Positions 43,249 through 52,802 of a stretch of 64,000 nucleotides of DNA are shown piece by piece; positions within the stretch are counted from its first letter, which is position 1, and each line of letters begins with the position of its first letter. The translations under genes and the position numbers were made by a program. This stretch comes from Candidatus Methanomethylophilaceae archaeon (lineage in GTDB: Archaea > Thermoplasmatota > Thermoplasmata > Methanomassiliicoccales > Methanomethylophilaceae): the NCBI GenBank assembly GCA_016297775.1, contig JAEDGA010000001.1, positions 29,490 through 93,489 of the forward strand. The letters are read 5' to 3'. The notes beneath the pieces are model-generated. The model made no database searches and was not told where the DNA came from. It was given only the letters and a program-made list of their open reading frames with translations.

Positions 43249-43665
43249 ATGGCCGATCGGAGATGTCCCTACTGCGGTGAGCTCATCCCCGAGTTCAGCA
43301 TAAACTGTCCGAAATGTTACCGTGACGTTCCTCGCAAGGAGAAAGCCCGTCCTGTCGAGGACGGCCGTGCCCCGTCCATCCATTCCGTGAACAGACGTGC
43401 GGTCGCATTGCTGGCACTTATTCCCGGGGCCATAGGGCTGATGGGGCTTGGCCACATATATCAGAAGGATTACAGGAAGGGCCTTATGTTCCTCTGTGTC
43501 GGTGTCATTCTGATGTTCGCACTGGTGGTGACGATGACCGGCATAGCCCCCACGGTGTTGGGTGCACTGTCCGTGGTGATGACGGTGTTCCTGGTGCTGA
43601 TGTTCATAGGGACTTACCTCGTCCAAGCGTTCGATGCGATCGTCAGATCCCTGTTCAGATTCTGA
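43249..43665 (+). CDS. Zinc-ribbon membrane protein (138 aa)
   Basis: Begins with CPYCGELIPEFSINCPKC, a CxxC-CxxC zinc ribbon, then three or four membrane segments starting with VALLALIPGAIGLMGLGHIY. The sequence HIYQKDYRKGLMFLCVG resembles TM2-domain-like membrane proteins. GGAAGGAG lies ten bases upstream. The true start (43249) lies two bases after the thioesterase stop; a longer frame overlapping that gene is ignored. Confidence 0.75.
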   Translation: MADRRCPYCGELIPEFSINCPKCYRDVPRKEKARPVEDGRAPSIHSVNRRAVALLALIPGAIGLMGLGHIYQKDYRKGLMFLCVGVILMFALVVTMTGIAPTVLGALSVVMTVFLVLMFIGTYLVQAFDAIVRSLFRF

Positions 43666-44217
43666 TCAGATCCTTCCTCTCGCCTTGAGCATCAGGAACG
43701 ATGATTTCAGTGCCAGATCCAGAGCGGTGCGTCCGTCTCCGATTCCCATGGCATCGTCCGGGAACATCGCTCTGTAAGCGGAATCTATGGCAAGGTTCTC
43801 GTTCTTGGGTTCCTCACCGAGGGCCCATGCCGGTATGCCCCTTCCGGCGGAGCACATTACCGTCATCTCCTTGGTGATGTCCCATGGCTCGTTGATCAGG
43901 AATTTCTTCATCGTGAAGGACACGTCGAAGGACGTTACCGTTCTTCCGGACAGCAGTTCCTTCACTTCCGATACGACCTCGTCCGCGGGCCTTCCGTCCA
44001 AAAGATATGTGACATCTTTTCCGGATGTCCTTTCGAAATACTCCTTCTGCTTTTTGGTGAACGATCCCGGTTCCAGGAAGATGGATTCGGAGTATACGCT
44101 TTCGACGTTTCCGCTCTCCAGATCCACCTTGCATATCCCGATACCGCATACCCTGTCCAACGGGAATCCGTAATCCCCGTCGGTGACCACCTGTACGACG
44201 AACACCTCATCGTCCAT
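43666..44217 (-). CDS. DnaQ-fold exonuclease-like protein (183 aa)
   Basis: Sequence VQVVTDGDYGFPLDRVCGIGICKVDL, SGRTVTSFDVSFTMKKFL and GDGRTALDLALKSS occupy the places of the Exo I, II and III motifs of DnaQ-type 3'-5' exonucleases. Only some acidic residues are kept, so activity is doubtful. The start at ATG 44217 is preferred over the longer frame, which crosses the divergent promoter. It ends at the stop of the zinc-ribbon gene and diverges from the AddB-like gene. Assignment rests on pattern resemblance. Confidence 0.5.
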   Translation of the reverse strand: MDDEVFVVQVVTDGDYGFPLDRVCGIGICKVDLESGNVESVYSESIFLEPGSFTKKQKEYFERTSGKDVTYLLDGRPADEVVSEVKELLSGRTVTSFDVSFTMKKFLINEPWDITKEMTVMCSAGRGIPAWALGEEPKNENLAIDSAYRAMFPDDAMGIGDGRTALDLALKSSFLMLKARGRI

Positions 44218-44340
44218 GATCAGGGGATGGGTGTTCCGATTTAAACGATATGCGCCCCGTGTGCGGTGATATCTTCGTTTATGTCGCGGAATTATTTTCC
44301 GGGTCATAGATTAATAAACTATGTTATTGGTTGTAGTATC

Positions 44341-46983
44341 ATGTTCTTCGCAAAGACCATCGACGAGCTTTACTCAGAGGTCCGGGATTACGATCTGGTC
44401 CTATGCAACGATGCACCTCTGGCACTTGCACTCAACAACAGGGTGGACAGAGCAAGGTTGGGTACGTTCGCATACACCGCGAGACAGTATGCCGCAGCCA
44501 CCATCGTGAAGCTCGATGATGAACCTTTGATCGATGACATCGAACTGGTCAGAAGGATCTCCGATATCACGGGGTATTCTCTGAGATTCGTACATGCCGA
44601 GGTGGAGAACATAAGGCGCATGATGCGTTTCATATCCGATCCGCGTCAACATCTCGGAAAGAGGTCGCGTAAGATATGGGATGCATTCACCCAGTACAAG
44701 ACGTTGGATCTGGTTATGTCCAGGTTCGACAGCAACGTCCATCGCATCTATGACGGCATGAAGGTCGCCGTCATCGGTCTGGATCTCTTCGATAATCTGG
44801 ACAAGTGCATGCTGCCGCCATGGGGGACATACGATCCTGTGGAGGTGATCGACGAGAAGAGACGCTCGTCCATCGACGAGATCAGACTTCTGGGTAACGA
44901 CAAACAGATCGCCGATTGTGCTGCGGACATCGTAGGAAGGTCGGATCCGAATGATGTGGCCATCGTGATAGAGACATCCGGCCCCATGGCGGACGCGGTC
45001 CGTTCTGCACTGTACAGGAACCTGATCCCGTTCATCAACTCGATGTCCATGAAGAACATCCACGCGGTCAGGAACTACATACAGTTCCTGAATCTCTCCC
45101 TGGATTGCCGTGCTCTGAGAGTGAAGGACGCCAGGAACATGATCTCATCCTACGGAGGATATATCAATCCGAAGAATGACGAGTACTATCTCTGTGCGAT
45201 GTACGATGCAGGGCTGATATCCGACGAACGTGCCGTCGAATTGGTCGGATACATGAAGGACATCCGTGACCACACATTCTCGGAGATATGCGATGCGTGT
45301 GTACCCAGCAGGGAGAGGTCCAACATCAGGATGCTCCTGTCACAGATGGCATGTGCCGATGACAGAGTGAGTCAATCCGGTGTCGACGACCTGTTCTATG
45401 CGGTGAATAACATAGGGTCGTTGTCGCATAACGAGCAGATTCCGGCGGATGAGAAGGAAGGTGTGCTCCTCGTCGATTGTAAGAACTCGGTTTACATCGA
45501 CAGGCCAATCGTCATCTATGCAGGGATGTGCACCGATTGGAACAGGGATATGAAAGGATTGGACTTCCTTAGTATCGGTCAGAAGGAGGACTTCGCACAG
45601 TACAACGATATGAAGTTCTGTGCGATGATACAGCAGGGAAGTGTGAGATTCTTCTTGGCCAATGCCACCGACGGCGGTGAGGAATCGATACCTTGCGTAC
45701 ATTTCGAACGCTGTTTCGTAAAGAACAGGTCCATCAACAGATTCTCGGATATCACGGACAATATCGTCCGCGGTATGTGGAAGATAGACCGTAAGGATCG
45801 CGGAGTGGAACATGACTGTATGGATTTCGATGTATCATCGCCGCCTCCCCGTTATCTTTCCGCAAGTTCATTCAACAAATATCACAAGTGTCCCAGATCG
45901 TATATGTTGAGCAGAACCGTCCTCGGTCCGTCCAACGAACACACCGTGATCGGAGACATGATACACCAGTACATGGAATTCAGGGTATCGTATCCGGAGA
46001 TTGCATGCAGGAACCCTCCGGAGTATTATGCGGACATCATCGCGGAGAAATGCATCCCGCTGATACATTCGGTCCTTGCCGAAAAGGAACGCGATATGAT
46101 ACGTATGGAATGCATCGCATTGGATTCTCTTATCGGAGAGGCCAAGATCCTCCCCGGAGATATGAGGCCACGTTCCGGGGACAAGAAGGACGCCAACGTC
46201 TTTCTGGATATGTACGGTCTGAACGAGGTCAGCGATAAGACCGAGAAGAAGATGATGGACATCGATAACAGGATGGAGGGGGACATGGACCTCTTCCTGA
46301 CATCGAGCATCCTGGATCTCAAGACCGGAAAGAAAAAAGAGAACAGCGATCTGAAGAAAGTACTGGACTTCAGGATCTCGAAACCGGAATCGTTCGATTC
46401 GCAACCCCTGTTCTATCTGGCACTATGCAGAGCGTGTGGATACAGGCCTTTGAACTTCGATTATTTCTTCTCGGGGGAGTACTATAGGGCATCCCTAACC
46501 CATGATCCTACCGTTAATGATTGCAAGGTGGGCATACGTGTGACGGATTCGGATTACGATATGTATTGCCAGTGTAAGGATATGAATATAAATACCTACA
46601 AGGGAAAAGGCCCCCAGATCCTCGATATACTCTTCTCATACCCGCAGGATGAATGGGACGGCAATACGGAGATCATGGAACGGATGAAGGAATTGAAGAT
46701 CGGCATCACGAATATGGACAAGTACAATACGGTGGTAAGGAAGGTAAAAGGACTCAGGGACAGCGTTGCTTTGTCCGATGGCGATAGTACGATGATCTCC
46801 GAAGAGACCCTGGGCCGCTTCACCAATCTGGTACGTGAGAGGTATGACGAGATCTCCTCCAAGTATGTTGTTTGCGGTATGGACGCCTTTGCCGCAAACC
46901 CTTCTGTGAATGTATGCAAATATTGTGATTACAGGGATATGTGCCTCATGGATGTCGAACAGGTAGGTGATTCGGATGAATGA
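44341..46983 (+). CDS. AddB-like nuclease subunit with Fe-S PD-(D/E)XK domain
   Basis: 880 residues. The N-terminal two thirds resemble a degenerate helicase-like scaffold without Walker motifs. From about residue 510 comes a RecB-type nuclease: SASSFNKYHKCPRSYML, VIGDMIHQYMEF, EGDMDLFLTSSILDLKTGK (Asp and Asp-x-Lys). One Cys before and three after the nuclease (CKYCDYRDMC) give the 4Fe-4S pattern of AddB and Cas4. It begins at ATG 44341 and overlaps the next gene by 8 bases. Together they appear to form an archaeal AddAB-type break-processing enzyme. The family is divergent; a search is needed for the closest relatives. Confidence 0.72.
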   Translation: MFFAKTIDELYSEVRDYDLVLCNDAPLALALNNRVDRARLGTFAYTARQYAAATIVKLDDEPLIDDIELVRRISDITGYSLRFVHAEVENIRRMMRFISDPRQHLGKRSRKIWDAFTQYKTLDLVMSRFDSNVHRIYDGMKVAVIGLDLFDNLDKCMLPPWGTYDPVEVIDEKRRSSIDEIRLLGNDKQIADCAADIVGRSDPNDVAIVIETSGPMADAVRSALYRNLIPFINSMSMKNIHAVRNYIQFLNLSLDCRALRVKDARNMISSYGGYINPKNDEYYLCAMYDAGLISDERAVELVGYMKDIRDHTFSEICDACVPSRERSNIRMLLSQMACADDRVSQSGVDDLFYAVNNIGSLSHNEQIPADEKEGVLLVDCKNSVYIDRPIVIYAGMCTDWNRDMKGLDFLSIGQKEDFAQYNDMKFCAMIQQGSVRFFLANATDGGEESIPCVHFERCFVKNRSINRFSDITDNIVRGMWKIDRKDRGVEHDCMDFDVSSPPPRYLSASSFNKYHKCPRSYMLSRTVLGPSNEHTVIGDMIHQYMEFRVSYPEIACRNPPEYYADIIAEKCIPLIHSVLAEKERDMIRMECIALDSLIGEAKILPGDMRPRSGDKKDANVFLDMYGLNEVSDKTEKKMMDIDNRMEGDMDLFLTSSILDLKTGKKKENSDLKKVLDFRISKPESFDSQPLFYLALCRACGYRPLNFDYFFSGEYYRASLTHDPTVNDCKVGIRVTDSDYDMYCQCKDMNINTYKGKGPQILDILFSYPQDEWDGNTEIMERMKELKIGITNMDKYNTVVRKVKGLRDSVALSDGDSTMISEETLGRFTNLVRERYDEISSKYVVCGMDAFAANPSVNVCKYCDYRDMCLMDVEQVGDSDE

Positions 46984-49900
46984 CGGACAGAGGAGGATTG
47001 TGGAGCACAGGTCGTCATCCGTCGTCGTGGATGCAGGGCCGGGTACCGGAAAGACCACGACCGTCGTGAGCAGATACCTGAGCATCGTGGATAGCGGGGT
47101 GGATCCGCAGGATATCATGATGATCACCTTCACAAACAATGCCGCCGGGGAGATGCGCAATCGTATACGCGGCGAATTCATGAAACGTATAGAAAAGCTC
47201 TACGAGACGGTGGATGCGGAGGAGCGGAAGGGGGATGACAAGGACTATGTGGCATGTGCCAATGCCAATGCGGCCATATCCTGTATGAAGAAACAGATGG
47301 ACAGGGTACGCACATCCACCTTCGATTCTCTGTGTTTGCGCATAGTGTTGGACGCTCCGGAATGTGTGAGCGATTTCTTCGGATTCAAGGATGTCACGCT
47401 TACCAGAAACGCAAGGATGGAGGTCAGCGAATCTCTGAATCTGTCTCATTTCGATAGGTTCTATTCATCATTCCTGGATTCCTACGGGCATTTCTACGTA
47501 AAGAGATCGGAAGGACATGTGGAGAACGACATTCCGTTGCTGTTGGCGGACAAGGGTGGCGATGTTTTCGGTCTGATCAATCAACTGATGTGCGCTGGGA
47601 TCATCCCTCTCGCGGATGAGGAATGGTTCTCCGATGGGTTGGAACAACTTCGCGGTAACAGGATCGGGATGGAGGCACTTCTGAGGAAGAACGGGGGTGC
47701 CGTGGCGACAGAGGTCAAAAAACTCCGGGAGTTCGAGGAGGATCCCAAATACCATGGTGATAAGACCCTCATCTACGAGGGCGATGTTCTGACGGATTCC
47801 TTCATATCCGATGTCGTGGACGAGGATCGCGAACTTATGATCTATTTCATCAACAAGGTCTATTATGAATACATCAGAAGGTCGGTCGCGGATAACCGTC
47901 TGACCTATGCACTCACCGCCCTGTTCGCATTCTGCGTGTTATACACGGATGAACGTTCCAGAGAGAACAATTCCGTGGAACATCTGATCGTAGACGAGTT
48001 CCAAGATACGAACGAGATGCAGATGAAGATCAGCCTCATGTTGTCCAAAGGGAACAACCTATGCGCAGTGGGGGATTGGAAACAGGGGATCTATGGGTTC
48101 AGATTTGCCAATGTCGATAACATAATCAAATTCAAGGACCGTATGCACATCTTCTCGAAGGAACTCAACAGAGGAGGTATCAGACGTACCGCGGTGGATG
48201 TGGATTCCGCGATCGAGAGATTCTGTCTGGAGGAGAATTACAGGAGTCATGAGATCATCCTCAAATGGGCCTTCGAAGCATTGAACGCACCTGGTAAGGC
48301 AGACGAGGTCATACATTATGACGAACCTCCCATCCTCCTGGATGCAAAGAACACATCAAAATATGGGGATCATTCGGGATTCGGCATATATGTGGCAAAA
48401 GATAAGGATGATGAGGCAGAGGCCATCCTCAACAAGGTCACCGAATTCGTGAATGGGGACGGGTATCTGATACATGACGGGGACGACGTACGCAAACCGG
48501 AATACGGTGACATCGCGATATTGTACCCATCGAATAAGGGATGTATGATGATCTACGATCTGCTCAGGGAGAACGGTATCCCGGCATTCCTCCAGAGCGA
48601 CAGGGAGGTCATGGCATCCATACCCGGAAAACTGGCTCTCGCCTGGTTGAGGTTCATCAACGACAAGAATGACAGGAGGGCGGTATCGGTCATCATGTCG
48701 TATGAGGGTTATTCACTGTCCCAGATCACAGGCACATTCTCGGAGGTGAACGAAGGCAGGGATATCCTGGATGTGATCCCTCACTACATGGCGCAGGAGC
48801 GTGAGTTCCTGTATGCCAAGAGAAAGCGTCCGAATGACCTTCTGACGTCGATATTCGCCTTCCACAGGATAGCGGATGACGACAAGTACACCGATTATGC
48901 ACAGGCGATCATCAGGATAATATCATCATCTTTCGACGGTTCGTTGATGACCATATCCGATATCATACGTCTCATCGAGCAGGATATCAACAATGGAACG
49001 AAGTACTCCTTGGATACGGTCCTCGGAAGGAATGCCGTCATCGTACAGACCATGCACAAGTCCAAGGGTCTGGAGTATCCGATCGTATTGATCGGAGGCG
49101 CCGGTACCAATCCCAATTCCCCTGAACACAGCGTACTATCATACGATCCCGTGTTCGGTATCAGATGTACCATGAGATACATACGCAGGGAAATCGACGG
49201 GGAATCTGTATGTGGCGTATGCAGATCCATAACATCCAAGGCCGCATCCAAGGCGAAGGATACCTCCTATGATGAGGATCGCAGGGAGTTGTTCGTCGCC
49301 ATGTCCAGGGCCAAGCAGTATATGTGGATGGCCGGTATGGACAAATTCCTTCTGAAGCACCTCATAGGATTGTATAGGGCAGAGAACGGGGCCACGGATC
49401 CCAAACCGGATTTCATCAGCCCCCCGTCGGGTGATATGGGTGATTCCGTCACCGATGCACCTGTCATCCCCGCATATGCGAAGAGGCGCAGGAACATCGA
49501 TGTGCACAGTCTGATGACTTATGTAGGTGCGGATTCGGACGACTTCGAAGGCGGTAAGGAGTACGGTAACGCCATACACTTCATAGCGGAGAGACTTGCG
49601 GAATACCCGCGTGATGATCGCCATGCGGCACTGTTGGCGGAATCCATCGCGGGGGACAGGGGATTGGACATGGTCAAGGTATGCGAGGACACCGTCAGGA
49701 TCAACGGATTCATAGCAGGTCTTTCAGGTCTGGCACATTTCTCCGAGATGCCCTGTTCCCTGCCGGTGGGGGACACCACCATACGCGGTGTGATCGACCT
49801 CCTGGTGGATCGCGGTGATCATATCGAAATATACGACTACAAGACAGAGAGGGATCACCGCAACATCGATGAGTATCGCGTGCAGATGAGCATCTACGCA

Positions 49901-50071
49901 CATTCGGTATCTGCCTCACGCAAAGGTGCCAGAGTTGTACCGTATCTGTTCTACGTGTCGAAGGGTGATGACCCCATGGAGGTCGACATCCTTCCCATGA
50001 GCGAGATCGAGGCACGTCTGGAGAGGTACATGGAGGATACCGGAAGGGCCAGGGAGGAGGAGTTCAGGTGA
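46976..50071 (+). CDS. AddA-like UvrD-family helicase with C-terminal nuclease
   Basis: 1031 residues. All superfamily 1 helicase motifs are visible: DAGPGTGKTTTVVSRYL (Walker A), ITFTNNAAGEMRNRI, HLIVDEFQDTNEMQ (motif II), GDWKQGIYGFR (III), LEENYRSHE (IV), VQTMHKSKGLEYPI (V) and ELFVAMSRAKQYMW (VI). The C-terminus (from about 860) holds a PD-(D/E)XK nuclease: GNAIHFIAERL, GVIDLLVDRGDHIEIYDYKTE (cited in parts), and RVQMSIYAHSV. The start overlaps the AddB-like stop, giving translational coupling. It is likely a motor-nuclease for resecting double-strand breaks. Confidence 0.88.
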   Translation: MNDGQRRIVEHRSSSVVVDAGPGTGKTTTVVSRYLSIVDSGVDPQDIMMITFTNNAAGEMRNRIRGEFMKRIEKLYETVDAEERKGDDKDYVACANANAAISCMKKQMDRVRTSTFDSLCLRIVLDAPECVSDFFGFKDVTLTRNARMEVSESLNLSHFDRFYSSFLDSYGHFYVKRSEGHVENDIPLLLADKGGDVFGLINQLMCAGIIPLADEEWFSDGLEQLRGNRIGMEALLRKNGGAVATEVKKLREFEEDPKYHGDKTLIYEGDVLTDSFISDVVDEDRELMIYFINKVYYEYIRRSVADNRLTYALTALFAFCVLYTDERSRENNSVEHLIVDEFQDTNEMQMKISLMLSKGNNLCAVGDWKQGIYGFRFANVDNIIKFKDRMHIFSKELNRGGIRRTAVDVDSAIERFCLEENYRSHEIILKWAFEALNAPGKADEVIHYDEPPILLDAKNTSKYGDHSGFGIYVAKDKDDEAEAILNKVTEFVNGDGYLIHDGDDVRKPEYGDIAILYPSNKGCMMIYDLLRENGIPAFLQSDREVMASIPGKLALAWLRFINDKNDRRAVSVIMSYEGYSLSQITGTFSEVNEGRDILDVIPHYMAQEREFLYAKRKRPNDLLTSIFAFHRIADDDKYTDYAQAIIRIISSSFDGSLMTISDIIRLIEQDINNGTKYSLDTVLGRNAVIVQTMHKSKGLEYPIVLIGGAGTNPNSPEHSVLSYDPVFGIRCTMRYIRREIDGESVCGVCRSITSKAASKAKDTSYDEDRRELFVAMSRAKQYMWMAGMDKFLLKHLIGLYRAENGATDPKPDFISPPSGDMGDSVTDAPVIPAYAKRRRNIDVHSLMTYVGADSDDFEGGKEYGNAIHFIAERLAEYPRDDRHAALLAESIAGDRGLDMVKVCEDTVRINGFIAGLSGLAHFSEMPCSLPVGDTTIRGVIDLLVDRGDHIEIYDYKTERDHRNIDEYRVQMSIYAHSVSASRKGARVVPYLFYVSKGDDPMEVDILPMSEIEARLERYMEDTGRAREEEFR

Positions 50072-50150
50072 ACTCCTCTTACCTTCCTTATTAAGATACG
50101 CGCGCAAAAAAAAGGTAATGGTATTTATACCCCCAATAGTATGGCGGGCC

Positions 50151-52802
50151 ATGACCGTCCCCAATGGATTGACCGCTGCTGAAGTGGAGGAAAGAAAAGC
50201 AGCAGGCCTGGTCAATTCCAACATCGATAAGACCTCCAAAACGTACCTGCAAATCCTGATGGACAACCTGTGCACGGGATTCAACCTTCTGCTGTTCCTT
50301 CTGAGCATCGCGCTCATACTGACGGGTTCGTCGGAGAAGGGTACGTTCCATGGTCTGTCCGTCAGCGGAATAGTCAACGCCATATCGGTCTCCGGGATCA
50401 TCTTCATGAACGTTGTCATCTCCACGATCCAGGAATGCAAGGCCAAGAGACGTCTCGATAAGATTGCGCTTCTTCTCAAACCTAAGGTCACCGTCGTCAG
50501 GGACGGGGTTCCCGTGATCATCGATCAGGAAGGGATCGTCAAGGACGACATCATCGTACTCTCACCCGGCGATCAGGCCCTTGTGGATGGGGAGTTGATC
50601 CAGGAGAGTTACCTGGAGATGGACGAGTCGCTCCTCACGGGAGAGTCTCACACGGTCCGCAAGAAGGTCGGGGAGAGGATCTATTCCGGATCCTACTGTG
50701 TGGTCGGCGACGGTTATTACAAGGTGGATGCGTTCGGTGAGAACTCCTTCGCCGCCAAGATGCTTGCATCCGCGAAGAAGGCCGTGAAGAAGAAGACGCC
50801 TCTCCAGATGGAGACCACAACCATAACGCTCATGCTCATGGGTATCGCAATCCTCTACACGATCGTCACGGCGATCGTCTTCCTGGCGACCGGGAAGGGT
50901 ATCAGCGACATCACGGAGACCGTGGCGGTCATTCTGGAGATCGTGCCGATCGCACTGTTCCTGCTGATCGTCCTCACCTACATGTTGGCGGCCATACGTA
51001 TGGCGGACAGCGGTGTGCTGTTGCAGGACTCCAGTGCCGTGGAGTCGATAAGCCACGTGGACACGGTCTGCATGGACAAGACCGGTACCATCACCACCAA
51101 CAGGCTCAGATTCAAGGATGCGATCCCGCTTTCCGACAAGGATGTCGGTCCCGCGATATCTGCATATGTCGGAAGCGTAGGGGGCAAGAACCGTACCATA
51201 GATGCGTTGGAGGGCGAATACGGCGGGAACAAGTGCGAGGTCCTGGATGAGATCAGGTTCTCATCCGAGCGTAAGTTCAGTGCCGCGAAGATCGTCATGG
51301 ACGGCCGGACGCGTGCTTTCTATCTCGGTGCGATTACATCGTTCGCACCGTACATCGCCGGATCGGACGGTATCAAAGAGAAGGTGAGTGAATACTCGTC
51401 TCGCGGACTCCGTACCGTGGTATTCGCCGAGGCCGATCCATCGATCCCGTTCGACCAGGATTCAAGGGAACTCCCCGCATTATCACCCATAGCGCTGTTC
51501 GTCATCGAGGACGAGGTACGCCCAGATTGCAGAGAGACCATCGAGGTGTTCCTGAATCATAACATGGACATCAAGGTCATCTCCGGTGACGATCCCGTAA
51601 CCGTCGATGCACTGTTCACCATAGCCGACATTCCCGGCGAGAGGAGGATAATCTCTGGAGACATCCTTGCGGAGGCAAGCGAGAGGAGGATGGTGGCTTT
51701 CAAGAGGCTTCAGGATGCCAAGGCAGCATCCGGAGGTGCGTCATCACAGGATGTGGATGCCGCACAGGAGGCCTATGATTCAGCGGATTCCGAATACGCC
51801 GACATGATTCTGAAGACCAACATCTTTGGAAGGATGAGGCCGGATCAGAAGGAGGAGGTCATAGACACTCTCAGGGCCCACGGAAGATACGTGGCGATGA
51901 TCGGCGACGGTGTGAACGATGTGAAATCGTTGAAGAGGGCCAACGTCGGAGTAGCATTGGAGAGCGGTTCCGGTGCAGCACGTGGTGTCGCCGATATGGT
52001 CCTTGTGAAGGACAACTTCTCCGCACTTCCCAAATCCATCGTCGAGGGTAAGAGGACGGTGTCCGGTATGAGGGACATCCTGAAGATCTACATCACCAGG
52101 AATCTGGTCCTTGCGATATTGATCGCCATGTCCCTGATATTCCTGCACAAACAGCCTTTCAACCCGGTGCAGAACACATTCTATGCCTTCTTCTCGGTCG
52201 GCGTATCTGCGTTCTTCATGACAATATGGGCCAAACCGTCCGAGAATTCGGATCTTGTACTTCCTGCAGTCCTGAGATTCACGATACCTACCGCATTCAC
52301 CATCGCCGTGATGGGTACGTTGCTGACATCCTGTATCGATTCCGCACTGTCCAGCGGTATGATAAACTTCCCCGGATATGAGGAGGCGGTTGCCGCATTC
52401 GGTCCGGACCAGTTCACGAGCTCCCTGCTCGTCCTGTTCCTGACGTTCTGCGGTATATTCCAGTTGCTGGTGGTGGATCCCCACTTCAAGATATTCAGCA
52501 TAGACGGAGAGGTCCACAAGGATTGGAAACCCATCATCCTGATGTGCCTGTTGGGTGTGGGTGCCATCGCGGTCTATAACATGGATTTCTTCCTCCAGCT
52601 GATGAGCATACCTCTCCTTCCGATCGGATTGCAGATCATGATGGTGGGATTCGCCGCCATCTGGTTGGTGATACAGCAGGTGATCCTCAGATGGAACAAG
52701 TTCACATTCATGGAGGACGCCATCGAACGCTGGTATCTCAAATCCCTCGAGGAGGGTTACAAGAGGGAACTCGAGAAGGACATGGCATCATCTTCTGAGT
52801 GA
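50151..52802 (+). CDS. P-type cation ATPase (CtpE-like)
   Basis: 883 residues with about ten membrane helices. LLTGESHTVRK (actuator), VCMDKTGTITTNRL (phosphorylated Asp) and GDGVNDVKSLKRANVGVALESGSGAARGVADMVLV (hinge; cited as GDGVND) are intact. Helix M4 reads ILEIVPIALFLL where the related Ca/Mg-type pumps usually have a PEGL motif. An extra helical insert (RLQDAKAASGGASSQDV) lies in the P/N domain, near residue 515-545. The start ATG 50151 follows a TATTTATACC box at 25 bases; an in-frame ATG at 50118 lies inside the promoter. Family members move calcium or another divalent ion; specificity is unknown. Confidence 0.88.
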   Translation: MTVPNGLTAAEVEERKAAGLVNSNIDKTSKTYLQILMDNLCTGFNLLLFLLSIALILTGSSEKGTFHGLSVSGIVNAISVSGIIFMNVVISTIQECKAKRRLDKIALLLKPKVTVVRDGVPVIIDQEGIVKDDIIVLSPGDQALVDGELIQESYLEMDESLLTGESHTVRKKVGERIYSGSYCVVGDGYYKVDAFGENSFAAKMLASAKKAVKKKTPLQMETTTITLMLMGIAILYTIVTAIVFLATGKGISDITETVAVILEIVPIALFLLIVLTYMLAAIRMADSGVLLQDSSAVESISHVDTVCMDKTGTITTNRLRFKDAIPLSDKDVGPAISAYVGSVGGKNRTIDALEGEYGGNKCEVLDEIRFSSERKFSAAKIVMDGRTRAFYLGAITSFAPYIAGSDGIKEKVSEYSSRGLRTVVFAEADPSIPFDQDSRELPALSPIALFVIEDEVRPDCRETIEVFLNHNMDIKVISGDDPVTVDALFTIADIPGERRIISGDILAEASERRMVAFKRLQDAKAASGGASSQDVDAAQEAYDSADSEYADMILKTNIFGRMRPDQKEEVIDTLRAHGRYVAMIGDGVNDVKSLKRANVGVALESGSGAARGVADMVLVKDNFSALPKSIVEGKRTVSGMRDILKIYITRNLVLAILIAMSLIFLHKQPFNPVQNTFYAFFSVGVSAFFMTIWAKPSENSDLVLPAVLRFTIPTAFTIAVMGTLLTSCIDSALSSGMINFPGYEEAVAAFGPDQFTSSLLVLFLTFCGIFQLLVVDPHFKIFSIDGEVHKDWKPIILMCLLGVGAIAVYNMDFFLQLMSIPLLPIGLQIMMVGFAAIWLVIQQVILRWNKFTFMEDAIERWYLKSLEEGYKRELEKDMASSSE

